NCBI GenBank assembly: GCA_031269245.1
Contig: JAISZL010000091.1
Coordinates: 1 to 34,181 of the forward strand
Direction: 5' to 3'
DNA: 34,181 nt
Source: Synergistaceae bacterium
Lineage (GTDB): Bacteria; Synergistota; Synergistia; Synergistales; Synergistaceae
Shown here piece after piece: positions 17,148-25,392 of the stretch. How positions within the stretch are numbered: position 1 is the stretch's first letter; every line of letters begins with the position of its first letter. The notes beneath the pieces are model-generated. The model searched no databases, was not told where the DNA came from, and saw nothing but the letters and a program-made list of their open reading frames with translations. A program made the translations under genes and the position numbers.

Positions 17148-17590
17148 AAGTCATATTGACGCAGGACGTAAACAAGGTCGGGGTGAAGGGGGATCTCGTG
17201 GAGGTCTCCGACGGTTTCGCCATAAATTTTCTCTTCAAGAAGGGTTTTGCGGTCGAGGGCACGGGAGGCCGTCTGAGGGAGTGGGAGGAGTCCCAGAGGT
17301 CCCAAAAAAATCGTGAGGCCAAGCTCGAAAGGACGGCCATCGAGGTGAAGAAAAAGATAGGCGGGAAAAAGGTCACTGTGGTGATGAACGCCGGCGAGGA
17401 GGGCAGGCTCTTTGGCAGCGTGACGTCGCATCAGATAACCGAGGCTTTGAGGGCTCAGCATGAGGTATCCGTGGACAAGAAGGATATAAAGCTCGATGAG
17501 CAGGTGAAACAGCTTGGAATGTACCCCTTCAGGATAAAGCTGTACGCCGGAGTCGAGGCCGATCTCACCCTTGAAGTGAAGGCGGAATAA
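17144..17590 (+). CDS. rplI: 50S ribosomal protein L9
   Basis: This 148-aa L9 has the N-terminal RNA-binding domain (MKVILTQDVNKVGVKGDLVE..GFAINFLFKKG), the long connecting helix (about 45-75) and the C-terminal domain with GRLFGSVTSHQI. Length is normal for this protein of the L1-stalk base. The start is GTG, overlapping the stop of the DUF2232 gene. The TTG start of dnaB comes 2 nt after its stop, giving a coupled DUF2232-rplI-dnaB unit. Confidence 0.97.
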   Translation: MKVILTQDVNKVGVKGDLVEVSDGFAINFLFKKGFAVEGTGGRLREWEESQRSQKNREAKLERTAIEVKKKIGGKKVTVVMNAGEEGRLFGSVTSHQITEALRAQHEVSVDKKDIKLDEQVKQLGMYPFRIKLYAGVEADLTLEVKAE

Positions 17591-17592
17591 CT

Positions 17593-18945
17593 TTGGCCGA
17601 TCACGGGCTGATGGATCGAATCCCCCCGAACAACCTCGACGCGGAGCGAGCCGTGCTGGGCGCGGCCATCCTGGGCAGGGATGCACTCATGACAGTTGTG
17701 GAGACGTTGAGGTCCTCCGATTTCTACGATCCCAAACACGTGATGGCGTTCGAGATCATAGCGGACATGGCGGGGAAGGACAAGTCCGTTGACCTGCTGA
17801 CTTTCCAGGAGGAGCTGTCGCGCCGTGACCTGTGGGAGCGCCTTGGAGGGCAGTCCTTTGCCGCCATGCTCGTTGACGCCGTCACGACTACGGCCAACGT
17901 CGACCATTACTGCGCCATAGTGCGCGACAAGTCGGTTCACAGAGCGCTGATAAGGGCGGGGGCCGAGATAACCCGCGTCGGCTACTCGGAGGATGTGGAG
18001 TCGCAGGACGCCCTCGCCGAGGCCGAGCGAAAAATATTCGAGGTGGCGCGCCACGGCTCAAAATCCTCCATAAAGGATATATCGGCCGTGGTGGTCGGTG
18101 CCTTCGATCAGATAGAAAGAAGCATCCAGGAGGGTGTGTCGGCCAACGCCGCGCCGTCTGGATTCAGCGACCTCGACGCCATCACGGGGGGGTTCCAGCC
18201 GGGGAGCCTCAATATAATCGCCGCTCGCCCGTCCGTCGGGAAGACCGCGTTCGCGCTCAATGTCGCCACTCACGCGGCGGTGTTTGAACGAATACCGACG
18301 CTCATATTCAGCCTGGAGATGTCCGCGGAACAGATAGCGGGAAGAATGCTGAGCTCGCTCGCGAGGGTGAACACCAAAGAGCTCCAGCTGGCCGGAAGGT
18401 TCAGCAACGAGCAGTGGAACTCACTGACCGACGCAGTGGCCCAGCTCAGCGGCTCCCCCATATTCATAGACGACAGCTCTACCCTCTCCACATTTGAGCT
18501 TCGCTCCCGCTGCCGCCGATTTATGAGCAAGCATGTGGATAAAAGAGGTCTCGTCATCATCGACTACCTTCAGCTCATGTCGGCCGCCGCGAAGAGGATG
18601 GAGAACAGGCAACAGGAGGTGGCCGACATATCCAGGTCCCTCAAGGGCGCGGCAAGGGAGTTCGAGGTGCCGGTCATCGCTCTTTCCCAGCTGTCGCGAG
18701 AGGTGGAGAAGCGAGGGACCAGCAAGCGTCCCATGCTCTCGGATCTCAGGGACAGCGGGGCGATCGAGCAGGATGCCGACGTGGTGGCGTTCCTGTACAG
18801 AGCCGCCTATTATCAGCAGGACAACGACTCCAGCGACAACACCGCCGAGCTCTCCATACAGAAACACAGAAACGGCCCCACCGGCAAGGTTCAGCTGGTT
18901 TTCTACAGGGAGTTCTCGAGGTTTGAGAACAGCATTCGTTTATAA
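17593..18945 (+). CDS. dnaB: Replicative DNA helicase DnaB
   Basis: This 450-aa hexameric helicase opens the replication fork. The N-terminal collar domain (about 10-110, starting PPNNLDAERAVLGAAI) interacts with primase. The RecA-like domain has Walker A ARPSVGKTAF (about 210-219), the EMSAEQ segment, VIIDYLQLM and the LRDSGAIEQDADVV motif. The length shows no intein. I kept the TTG at 17593 because AAGGCGG lies about 8 nt upstream; the ATG at 17611 lacks a Shine-Dalgarno. Last gene of the DUF2232-rplI-dnaB unit. Confidence 0.97.
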   Translation: MADHGLMDRIPPNNLDAERAVLGAAILGRDALMTVVETLRSSDFYDPKHVMAFEIIADMAGKDKSVDLLTFQEELSRRDLWERLGGQSFAAMLVDAVTTTANVDHYCAIVRDKSVHRALIRAGAEITRVGYSEDVESQDALAEAERKIFEVARHGSKSSIKDISAVVVGAFDQIERSIQEGVSANAAPSGFSDLDAITGGFQPGSLNIIAARPSVGKTAFALNVATHAAVFERIPTLIFSLEMSAEQIAGRMLSSLARVNTKELQLAGRFSNEQWNSLTDAVAQLSGSPIFIDDSSTLSTFELRSRCRRFMSKHVDKRGLVIIDYLQLMSAAAKRMENRQQEVADISRSLKGAAREFEVPVIALSQLSREVEKRGTSKRPMLSDLRDSGAIEQDADVVAFLYRAAYYQQDNDSSDNTAELSIQKHRNGPTGKVQLVFYREFSRFENSIRL

Positions 18946-18987
18946 GATGTAATTATAAGCCGGGTGTGTTATATTTTTTTGCGGTCT

Positions 18988-19001
18988 TGTATATATATAC
19001 A
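18988..19001. repeat. 14-bp perfect AT palindrome upstream of parB
   Basis: TGTATATATATACA is a perfect inverted repeat in the 105-nt AT-rich gap between dnaB and parB, about 50 nt before the parB start. It could be an operator or simply part of an AT-rich promoter; no good -35/-10 pair could be fixed. It is not a parS or Noc-binding sequence. Confidence 0.45.
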
Positions 19002-19050
19002 CTGCTTACTCGCAAAAAATGACCTAAAGTAAGAGCTGGGAGGCGTTGTC

Positions 19051-20325
19051 GTGGCCGACAAGATGTGGGACATTCTTCGTTTTTTGAAAAACCCCGAGGG
19101 AGATAACCTAAAGGACAGCAGTTCGAATCCAAGCGCTGATGCCGAGAAGCGCCAGATAAATGAACAGCTCGCCGGCGCTCTGGAGCGGGCGGTTTTGGCT
19201 ATCGATAAGGTTTTGAGCAAGCGGGAGGCCGCCGGTGAATCGAGCTCCGGTACGGGTGACGGCGATTTTTTGACACAAGGGGGCGACGTTCCTGACTCAG
19301 CGGAGGATGACGTTCCCGTCAAGCCCGAGGAGCGTGTCCCGGCTGAGGCGGATGTCCGGCCTTCTGAAGAGGCCGCGCGCGCCGACGCTGAGGTGAACGC
19401 TGAAGCGAAGGAGAGCGGTCCGCGTGTTAGAACCGCCGTTGAGGCCGATGACGTTTTGGAATCCGTAGCGGCGCCGGCCGTTGCCCCGCATCTCGAAGAG
19501 ACCGGAGAATCGAATGGAGGCAGGCTGATCGTCGCGGCGATATCATCGGTGAGGCCGAACCCCTTCCAGCCGCGGAGGACGATGGGCGAGGCGGAGCTCC
19601 AAGAGCTGGCTCAGTCAGTCAGGGAGTTCGGGGTACTGCAGCCCATACTCGTCAAAAGCGTGGCCGGCGGTTACGAGCTGATAGCGGGCGAGCGCAGGCT
19701 GAGGGCCGCATCCTTGGCCGGATTGTCCGAAATACCGGCTATGGTGGTCGAGACGGAGCCGGTCGCTCAGCAGATCATCGCGCTGGTGGAGAATATACAG
19801 AGAAAGAACCTGTCCGCCATAGAGGAGGCGGCGTGCCTCAACGATATACTATCCAAGACGGGGTGGAGCCAGACGGAGCTGTCGTCGCGCATGGGGCGCA
19901 GCCAGGCCTCCATAGCGAACAAACTCAGGCTTTTGAGGCTGGACTCGTCGGTTCAAGATCTGGTGATATCGGGAAAGCTGGGGGAGCGGCAGGCGAGGTC
20001 CCTTCTGAGCCTCTCCGCCGAGGAGCAGAAACAGCTGGCGCAGAGGGCGATTGACGAGGAGCTGAGCACAAGGGCTCTCGAACAGTTGGTCGAAAATTGG
20101 AACAACCGTGAGCGAGCTCAGCGAACCAAGGCCAAGAAAAATTCCCAGGATGGCCCGGCGGATGAACTCCTTGGCGACATAGCTTCAGTGGTGAACAGGC
20201 ACAAAAATCGGGGCGTTTCCGCCCAGTGGAAGGTAAAGCGGATGAACCAGGACTCGCTTGTCGTCGAAATAATTGTTGACCTGACCGGCGAAGGGACTGC
20301 GGCTGCGGAGGAAGCTACCGCATGA
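19051..20325 (+). CDS. parB: ParB/Noc-family DNA-binding protein with long N-terminal extension
   Basis: This 424-aa protein is a CTP-dependent DNA clamp of the ParB/Noc family. The ParB/Sulfiredoxin domain starts near 155 (SVRPNPFQPRR), with the nucleotide-binding GERRLRAA at about 211 and ENIQRKNLSAIEEA near 249. The HTH (GWSQTELSSRMGRSQASIANKLRLL) spans about 270-294, and a C-terminal dimerisation domain follows. The first about 150 residues are unusual: a short possible amphipathic helix (KMWDILRFLK) and then an acidic, low-complexity linker. No parA gene is adjacent and no parS was found in the window. The start is GTG after GGGAGG. The stop overlaps the next start (ATGA). Confidence 0.9.
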   Translation: MADKMWDILRFLKNPEGDNLKDSSSNPSADAEKRQINEQLAGALERAVLAIDKVLSKREAAGESSSGTGDGDFLTQGGDVPDSAEDDVPVKPEERVPAEADVRPSEEAARADAEVNAEAKESGPRVRTAVEADDVLESVAAPAVAPHLEETGESNGGRLIVAAISSVRPNPFQPRRTMGEAELQELAQSVREFGVLQPILVKSVAGGYELIAGERRLRAASLAGLSEIPAMVVETEPVAQQIIALVENIQRKNLSAIEEAACLNDILSKTGWSQTELSSRMGRSQASIANKLRLLRLDSSVQDLVISGKLGERQARSLLSLSAEEQKQLAQRAIDEELSTRALEQLVENWNNRERAQRTKAKKNSQDGPADELLGDIASVVNRHKNRGVSAQWKVKRMNQDSLVVEIIVDLTGEGTAAAEEATA

Positions 20326-22259
20326 CACCGGCGTTTTCAGGCGATAGAAGGAATAAAAAGGCGGGAAGGTATAAGAGATCTGGATATGTAAAAAAAACGT
20401 TTGAAGAGAATGTTTTTTTTGTTCAAAGATGGGTTTTGTACGTCGCGTTCTTTATCTCATTTTCGTTGCCGAACTTGGTCTTCTCCGGCAAGTATTGGTT
20501 CGACACCCTGCATCTGATGAAATGGTTCGTGACAATGGTTCCGGTGGGAGCGCTCGCGCTTTTCGCAGGGACATGCGCGGCGGTGTTCGGCGCGAAGCGC
20601 ATGAATTTCAAACTCGACCCCTTCGGCGCTCTCTGGTTGCTGTTGCTCCTGCTGGTGACGGTGCAGCCGCTTTTTATCGGGTTGTCGTCCATCTCGACAT
20701 ACGCCAAGGAGTGGTTTTACTTCGCCGCGCTCTTCGCGGTCTACATCCTCGCCTACAATCTGTGGCGCGACGGCAGGTTTCACAGGGTTCTCCTGTGGGG
20801 GAGCAGCGTAAACGCCGCGGTCAACGTGCTGTTCGCTGAAATACTTATCAGAGGCAGCAACGGCGGAGTCCCCTTCATCATGGACGTCCCCGGGAATTAC
20901 ATAGGCAATACCGCGCAGCAGGAGATGTTTGGGCTTTGGATGGCAATGGCCATATTGAACTCGTTCTTCCTGCACATCCACTACGCCGGGGAATGGAGGA
21001 GCGCCTCCAACGAAAACCCTGAGCCGGACCTGGGCCGGATGACGGCGTCCAGTCGTTTTGGCGGGGTCGCTTCGCGGTTGCTTCTGTTCGCGAATTTGTT
21101 CCTTCTCTCTGTGAACGCATGGGGATTGTGGAATTCTACCACCAGGGGCGCCATACTGTCGCTTTTGGTCGCGATAGCGGTACTGATAGTATGTTTCTGG
21201 AGAAACGGTGAGAAGTTGGAGCTCAGGCATTCGCTGATCCTCTCCGGGGTGGTTGCCGTGCTCCTCGTCGTTGTCCTGGGCGCCAGTGCGCTCTTTGGGG
21301 TTGGAAGGGCCGCGTCGCTGATAAGCAAGGTCGCGGATATGCTGCAGAACACAGGGACCTTCGGCGGGAGGATAAGCATCTGGAGGACCAGCATGGAAGT
21401 TTACCGCAAGGAGCCTCTGACCGGCGTTGGCCTTGGGCAGTACAAGTGGCACTTCCTTGACGGGCAGAGGCTGCTTTACAAAAATCACCCCGAGCTGGCG
21501 GGCGACCCCGGATACAACTGGCAGTACACGTACTGGGCGCACAGCGAATATCTGCAGTGGCTGTGCGAAACGGGGCTGATAGGCGCGATCATGCTCCTCC
21601 TGATGGCACTGTGGTGGCTTTATGAATTTTCGAGCGCGCTTGTCAGGCGAAAACGTCTTCCCCCCGAGGCGTTGTGGGGGTGCTCCATGCTCTTCCTGCT
21701 GTGGTTCGATGCCATATTCAGCAGGCCGTTTCACAGGATAGAGAACTCCGTGTGGATGGCCTTGGCGTTTGCGCTGGCCAACAGGCATGTACTGCCCGGC
21801 AGGACGAAGTGGGCAGACATAGACAGCGAGTTCCTTTATAGGTGCTTCGGAGGCCTAGTGGCTGTCGCGGCGGTGGCCGGTTTCGTCTTCATCGGCGGCG
21901 GCATGGCGGGGGACAAGATGATATACAGGGCTTTAGTGCTGCCGAGCGGTGTGCAGACAAAGTTCCATCTTCTGAACAGTGCGGAGCGCTATCTCATGTC
22001 CCGCGACGACGCCCGCGAGCAGATGGCCGAGCTCAATATCGCGATCGGGTCGCAGCAGCGGGACATGAAGGCGTATTCGAAGGGATTGAACGACCTGTAC
22101 GTGGCGTTCAGCAGGCGTCCCACCGCCAAACTGCTGTTTGAGGTGATAGATCACGCGAGGAAGCTGAATGATATGCAAATATTGCAGAGAGCCGCGGTAT
22201 ACCTGCACCCGGACTCGCTGAGTGTCAGAGAGCCGCCGGATGAAGCCGCGTCCAAATAA
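20322..22259 (+). CDS. O-antigen ligase/O-oligosaccharyltransferase family (Wzy_C) membrane protein
   Basis: This 645-aa inner-membrane protein has about twelve hydrophobic segments and a soluble C-terminal region (about 530-645). The Wzy_C signature is present: STTRGAILSLLVAI (about 271), then GGRISIWRTS (about 347), LTGVGLGQY, and HSEYLQWLCETGLIG (about 406-420) with the conserved His. Such proteins transfer undecaprenyl-linked glycan to lipid A core (WaaL) or to proteins (PglL/TfpO). Sequence alone does not choose between them. Its start overlaps the parB stop, and its end overlaps or abuts gspJ, making it the first member of the T2SS operon. That suggests, without proving it, a protein substrate linked to secretion. 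Confidence 0.82.
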   Translation: MTPAFSGDRRNKKAGRYKRSGYVKKTFEENVFFVQRWVLYVAFFISFSLPNLVFSGKYWFDTLHLMKWFVTMVPVGALALFAGTCAAVFGAKRMNFKLDPFGALWLLLLLLVTVQPLFIGLSSISTYAKEWFYFAALFAVYILAYNLWRDGRFHRVLLWGSSVNAAVNVLFAEILIRGSNGGVPFIMDVPGNYIGNTAQQEMFGLWMAMAILNSFFLHIHYAGEWRSASNENPEPDLGRMTASSRFGGVASRLLLFANLFLLSVNAWGLWNSTTRGAILSLLVAIAVLIVCFWRNGEKLELRHSLILSGVVAVLLVVVLGASALFGVGRAASLISKVADMLQNTGTFGGRISIWRTSMEVYRKEPLTGVGLGQYKWHFLDGQRLLYKNHPELAGDPGYNWQYTYWAHSEYLQWLCETGLIGAIMLLLMALWWLYEFSSALVRRKRLPPEALWGCSMLFLLWFDAIFSRPFHRIENSVWMALAFALANRHVLPGRTKWADIDSEFLYRCFGGLVAVAAVAGFVFIGGGMAGDKMIYRALVLPSGVQTKFHLLNSAERYLMSRDDAREQMAELNIAIGSQQRDMKAYSKGLNDLYVAFSRRPTAKLLFEVIDHARKLNDMQILQRAAVYLHPDSLSVREPPDEAASK

Positions 22260-22854
22260 AAAACGGGCCTTCACGCTAGTCGAGATAATGCTCGCGCTGG
22301 GCATCGGAGGCATGATACTGGCGCTGGGCATCGCCCCGCTTATGTTCACGGCGAGGACGATATCGCAGACGCGCGCGAATTTCGCTTCGGCAAACAGGGA
22401 ACGCGCGGCAGTGAACAGGATATTTCAGGACGTCAGGGAGTCCGTGGGACTCAACGTGCAGTCCCCCGTTTTCATCGCGCGCCGCGACAGCCTTGAGGGG
22501 GGCTCGGACAATATGCTGATGGTGTGGACCATCGCGCCGGCCTACGCCGGCGCGTCGATGGGGAGCGTTGTTTATGGGGTACCGCGGAGTACGGTTTTGG
22601 GCGGCGATTTCGAGGAGGGCGTTTACAGGTGGGTTCTGTCCGACGACACGGTCCCCGGTTCTCTCGGCGACGAGGATCTGGAACCCGAGACCGCCCGGCT
22701 TCTGCTCGGCGGAGTTAAAGGCGTTTCGTTCCACGCCCTGAGCGGCTCCTCGTGGACGGACAGTTACAACGGCTCTCTGCCGAGGGCGCTCCGGGTGACG
22801 TTTCAATACGAGGATGGGGACGTCTCTTATGAGGATTTGCTGCCGAACTTCTAG
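22240..22854 (+). CDS. gspJ: Type II secretion minor pseudopilin GspJ-like
   Basis: This 204-aa protein has a prepilin-type leader: basic MKPRPNKKRA, then FTLVEIMLALGIGGMILALGI with Glu5 of the mature form. The residue before the cleavage site is Ala, not the usual Gly. The body (RIFQDVRESVGL and the later beta-rich part) resembles GspJ, a tip minor pseudopilin. I prefer the ATG at 22240, which gives a short basic leader, to the GTG at 22222 further inside the previous gene; neither has a strong Shine-Dalgarno. Its end overlaps gspK. GspJ rather than GspH or GspI is inferred from length and position next to gspK. Confidence 0.78.
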   Translation: MKPRPNKKRAFTLVEIMLALGIGGMILALGIAPLMFTARTISQTRANFASANRERAAVNRIFQDVRESVGLNVQSPVFIARRDSLEGGSDNMLMVWTIAPAYAGASMGSVVYGVPRSTVLGGDFEEGVYRWVLSDDTVPGSLGDEDLEPETARLLLGGVKGVSFHALSGSSWTDSYNGSLPRALRVTFQYEDGDVSYEDLLPNF

Positions 22855-23749
22855 GGGCGGGTTCATTCTCGTCACGGTCATGATGATCTCGACGATCTTT
22901 CTGGGAGCGGCCGTCTCGTATGCGCTCTACGCGAGGCGGGAGATGAGGAGGGCCTCTGAGGAGGAGTTTCTCATGGCGTCGCGCGGTTTGGCGATGATAG
23001 CGTGCCAGGAGGTGTCACAGTGGATCGCCGGCGACAAGAACGAATACGACTCCAGGCACGAGTTGCTTTACGCCCCGAATTTTCCGCTGGAGATGTTTTA
23101 CGGGGATTGGCTGGTGAGCGTCAAGATTGATCCGCAGGATGACCGCATCTCCATCAACGATATATTTTTGCCGGATGGCGTCACTATAAAAAACGAGTAC
23201 GCTTACCCGTGGCAGCGGATATGGAGGGCGCTGGCCAGCGACGAGACCGCCGTGCTGCTTCAGGACTATCTCGACAAGGACGCGATCCCCCGTCCCGGAG
23301 GCAGGGAGGAGTACTACTTCCCAAATCGCAGGATCAGCGACCTCAGCGAGTTGAGGCGCCTCCCCGAGATGACGTCGGACATGTTATACGGCAGGGGTGC
23401 GGACGGCGCGAGGGCCGATACTTTTTTCACGGTGTACGGCGGCGGAAAAATCAACATAAATCTGGCGCCTGTGGCGGTCCTGGCGGTCCTGGATCCGGAT
23501 TTGGGGGCCGACATAGCCGAGTCGATCGCTGAGCATCGCATGGAGAACGACATAAAGAGCGCTAAGGATTTGGCGAAAATACCGGGGTTCCCGCAGGCCG
23601 TCACCGCAAGGCTCAATAATGTGATAGGCTACAAGAGCGGTTATTTCATGGTTCACCTGAAGGTTCAGCTGGACATGAGGGAGCGCAACTTCGACGTCAT
23701 GCTGACGCGTGGCGATGGCAAATGTCAGATCGTTTATTGGAGAGAGTAA
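22829..23749 (+). CDS. gspK: Type II secretion minor pseudopilin GspK
   Basis: This 306-aa GspK is the large pseudopilin at the tip of the pseudopilus. The leader MRICCRTSRGG is followed by FILVTVMMISTIFLGAAVSYAL. Glu5 is missing (Thr here), which is characteristic of GspK. The SAM-like region holds ISDLSELRRLPEMT and FFTVYGGGKININLAPVAVL, a GspK hallmark. The ATG at 22829 has GGGGA about 8 nt upstream; an ATG at 22814 lacks spacing to a Shine-Dalgarno. The gene overlaps gspJ by 26 nt. Confidence 0.9.
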   Translation: MRICCRTSRGGFILVTVMMISTIFLGAAVSYALYARREMRRASEEEFLMASRGLAMIACQEVSQWIAGDKNEYDSRHELLYAPNFPLEMFYGDWLVSVKIDPQDDRISINDIFLPDGVTIKNEYAYPWQRIWRALASDETAVLLQDYLDKDAIPRPGGREEYYFPNRRISDLSELRRLPEMTSDMLYGRGADGARADTFFTVYGGGKININLAPVAVLAVLDPDLGADIAESIAEHRMENDIKSAKDLAKIPGFPQAVTARLNNVIGYKSGYFMVHLKVQLDMRERNFDVMLTRGDGKCQIVYWRE

Positions 23750-23758
23750 ACGCGAGCG

Positions 23759-24916
23759 ATGAAAAAAAAATCAGAGTCGCATAAATTCATACGCCTGGCC
23801 GGAGATGACGGACTCATCGCATCTTGCGCCGGCAGTAAGGTATTGCTTCACTCGTTCAGGAATATCTCTGTCCACCCGTTCTCGTTCCCCTTCTCCGGGA
23901 TGTCTCGGGTGAGGGAGGCGCTGAGGATTAAGTTCAAACCTCTGCTGGGGGACGCGGCTTCAAATATAGCCATCATCCCGCTCTTAGTCCGCAGCGAAAA
24001 GAAAATGTCGTCAGGTTGCGTATATCTGCTCTTTGGCGACGAGATGGCCGCCATAGACGAGGCCATGTCCCGCGTGGGGGGAGATTATCTCGTCTGGCCC
24101 GTGCAGATGGCGTTTGCCGCGGAGGTGGACGGCGACGGTTTGATAATATGGTCGGACGACGAGACCATCGCCGCCATGTGGCTCGAGGATTGGACGCCCA
24201 AGTTCTACAAGAGCGCGGACAGGAACGGGAGCAGCGTCGAGGACGAGAAGCGGGGCGCCCTGGAATACATCGGGCAGAACGGCGGCCGGGTCGAGCGCGT
24301 CCTGTTGCTGGATGACAGGGATGTGACCGGCGACGACGTTCAGAGATGCGGCGCGTATACCCTCGCGTCGTGCGGCGCGTATGTCTCCCTAGATCTGTCG
24401 AGCAAGGGAACGAACCTGCTGGAGCGCAGGGAGCGAGTCATCGGGGCCATGTCGCGCGCGGCGAAAGCCGCCATAGCCTCGGGGCTCTTCTTCCTTGCCG
24501 TCTCGTGCGGGGTGCTTTTTTATCACTCCTCGCAGCTCTCATCCAGCGCCTCGAACGCGGAGTCGGTTTACGAAGCGTCCTTCGGCGAGCGGTCGATGCA
24601 GCCGCTGAGCTCCGCTCAGGCGAAACTCCGCACCGTCAGGTTGAGCGAGGCAGACAACTCCCTCAACGCCATAATGAAGGATGTAACCGAAGTTTGGGAC
24701 AAACTGGGGACATCCCCCGACATAACGATAGAGACCCTGAGCTACGGGTCCGAGGCCACGAACATCCTGGGCACGGCGAAGAGCAACGAGGCCATACAGC
24801 GGATGCGCTCCCTACTGGAGGAACACGGATACTCGCCCAGGATGGCCAATATCCAGACGGTCCCCGGGGGAGACATGCGCTTTAACATGAGCATATCGAG
24901 GGGAGGGCCCGACTGA
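23759..24916 (+). CDS. gspL: Type II secretion inner-membrane assembly protein GspL-like
   Basis: This 385-aa protein has the GspL layout. An N-terminal cytoplasmic actin-like domain (about 1-230) would bind GspE, one transmembrane helix follows (about 237-258, AAIASGLFFLAVSCGVLFYH), and a periplasmic ferredoxin-like domain closes it (about 265-385). Similarity to known GspL is low, so the call rests on architecture and on lying between gspK and gspM. The stop overlaps the gspM start by 1 nt (TGATG). Confidence 0.78.
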   Translation: MKKKSESHKFIRLAGDDGLIASCAGSKVLLHSFRNISVHPFSFPFSGMSRVREALRIKFKPLLGDAASNIAIIPLLVRSEKKMSSGCVYLLFGDEMAAIDEAMSRVGGDYLVWPVQMAFAAEVDGDGLIIWSDDETIAAMWLEDWTPKFYKSADRNGSSVEDEKRGALEYIGQNGGRVERVLLLDDRDVTGDDVQRCGAYTLASCGAYVSLDLSSKGTNLLERRERVIGAMSRAAKAAIASGLFFLAVSCGVLFYHSSQLSSSASNAESVYEASFGERSMQPLSSAQAKLRTVRLSEADNSLNAIMKDVTEVWDKLGTSPDITIETLSYGSEATNILGTAKSNEAIQRMRSLLEEHGYSPRMANIQTVPGGDMRFNMSISRGGPD

Positions 24917-25392
24917 TGATGAGCCTGAACGAGATCATGGAGGCCCCGGAATCTCGCAGGGCGATGCGCATGCTGGCGCTCGCCGCCGCGATATGGATAG
25001 CGTGCTTCGCCGTTGCCGTCAGGATAACGGCGGTCAGCAGAAGCCTCGCCGCGGCGGTCAGCGCGAGCGGACGGATTGTCGACTCCGGGATGCGGTACAG
25101 AGCCTACCCCAGAACCGAGCAGGCACAGACCGCGAGGAAGGTCGAGGATCCTCTCGGCGCGTTGACGCAGATAGTCGACGCACTTTCGCTTAAGGACAGG
25201 ATGCAGCAACTCCAGTCGAACGCCTCGGGCGTGCTCATCCAGCTGGAGCGCCTCTATGGGCAGGAGCTGCGGGAGTTCCTGTCCACGGTCGAGAGCAGGG
25301 GGCTTCAGATAAGGACCGCGGAGATAAGGGCCCTTCCCTCCGGCGGAGGAAGGGTCTTGAGCGCGACGTTCACGCTGGAGCAGAGTCGATGA
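24916..25392 (+). CDS. gspM: Type II secretion protein GspM-like
   Basis: This 158-aa bitopic protein has a short cytoplasmic N-terminus, a transmembrane helix at about 17-38 and a helical then ferredoxin-like periplasmic part. GspM partners GspL in the inner-membrane platform. The assignment comes from size, topology and position after gspL. GGAGGG lies about 9 nt before the ATG. Its stop overlaps the next start (ATGA). Confidence 0.72.
   Translation: MMSLNEIMEAPESRRAMRMLALAAAIWIACFAVAVRITAVSRSLAAAVSASGRIVDSGMRYRAYPRTEQAQTARKVEDPLGALTQIVDALSLKDRMQQLQSNASGVLIQLERLYGQELREFLSTVESRGLQIRTAEIRALPSGGGRVLSATFTLEQSR

Noticed and set aside
18950-18981. TATAA...TTATA hairpin with T tract after dnaB as terminator
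   Set aside because: Only a 5-bp A/T stem, too weak to support termination.
19121-19140. GTTCGAATCC, resembling a tRNA T-loop
   Set aside because: It lies within the parB coding frame with no acceptor, D or anticodon stems around it.
20457-21788. 443-codon minus-strand frame opposite the O-ligase gene
   Set aside because: Pro/Gln/Arg-rich antisense shadow of a membrane-protein gene; no features of its own.
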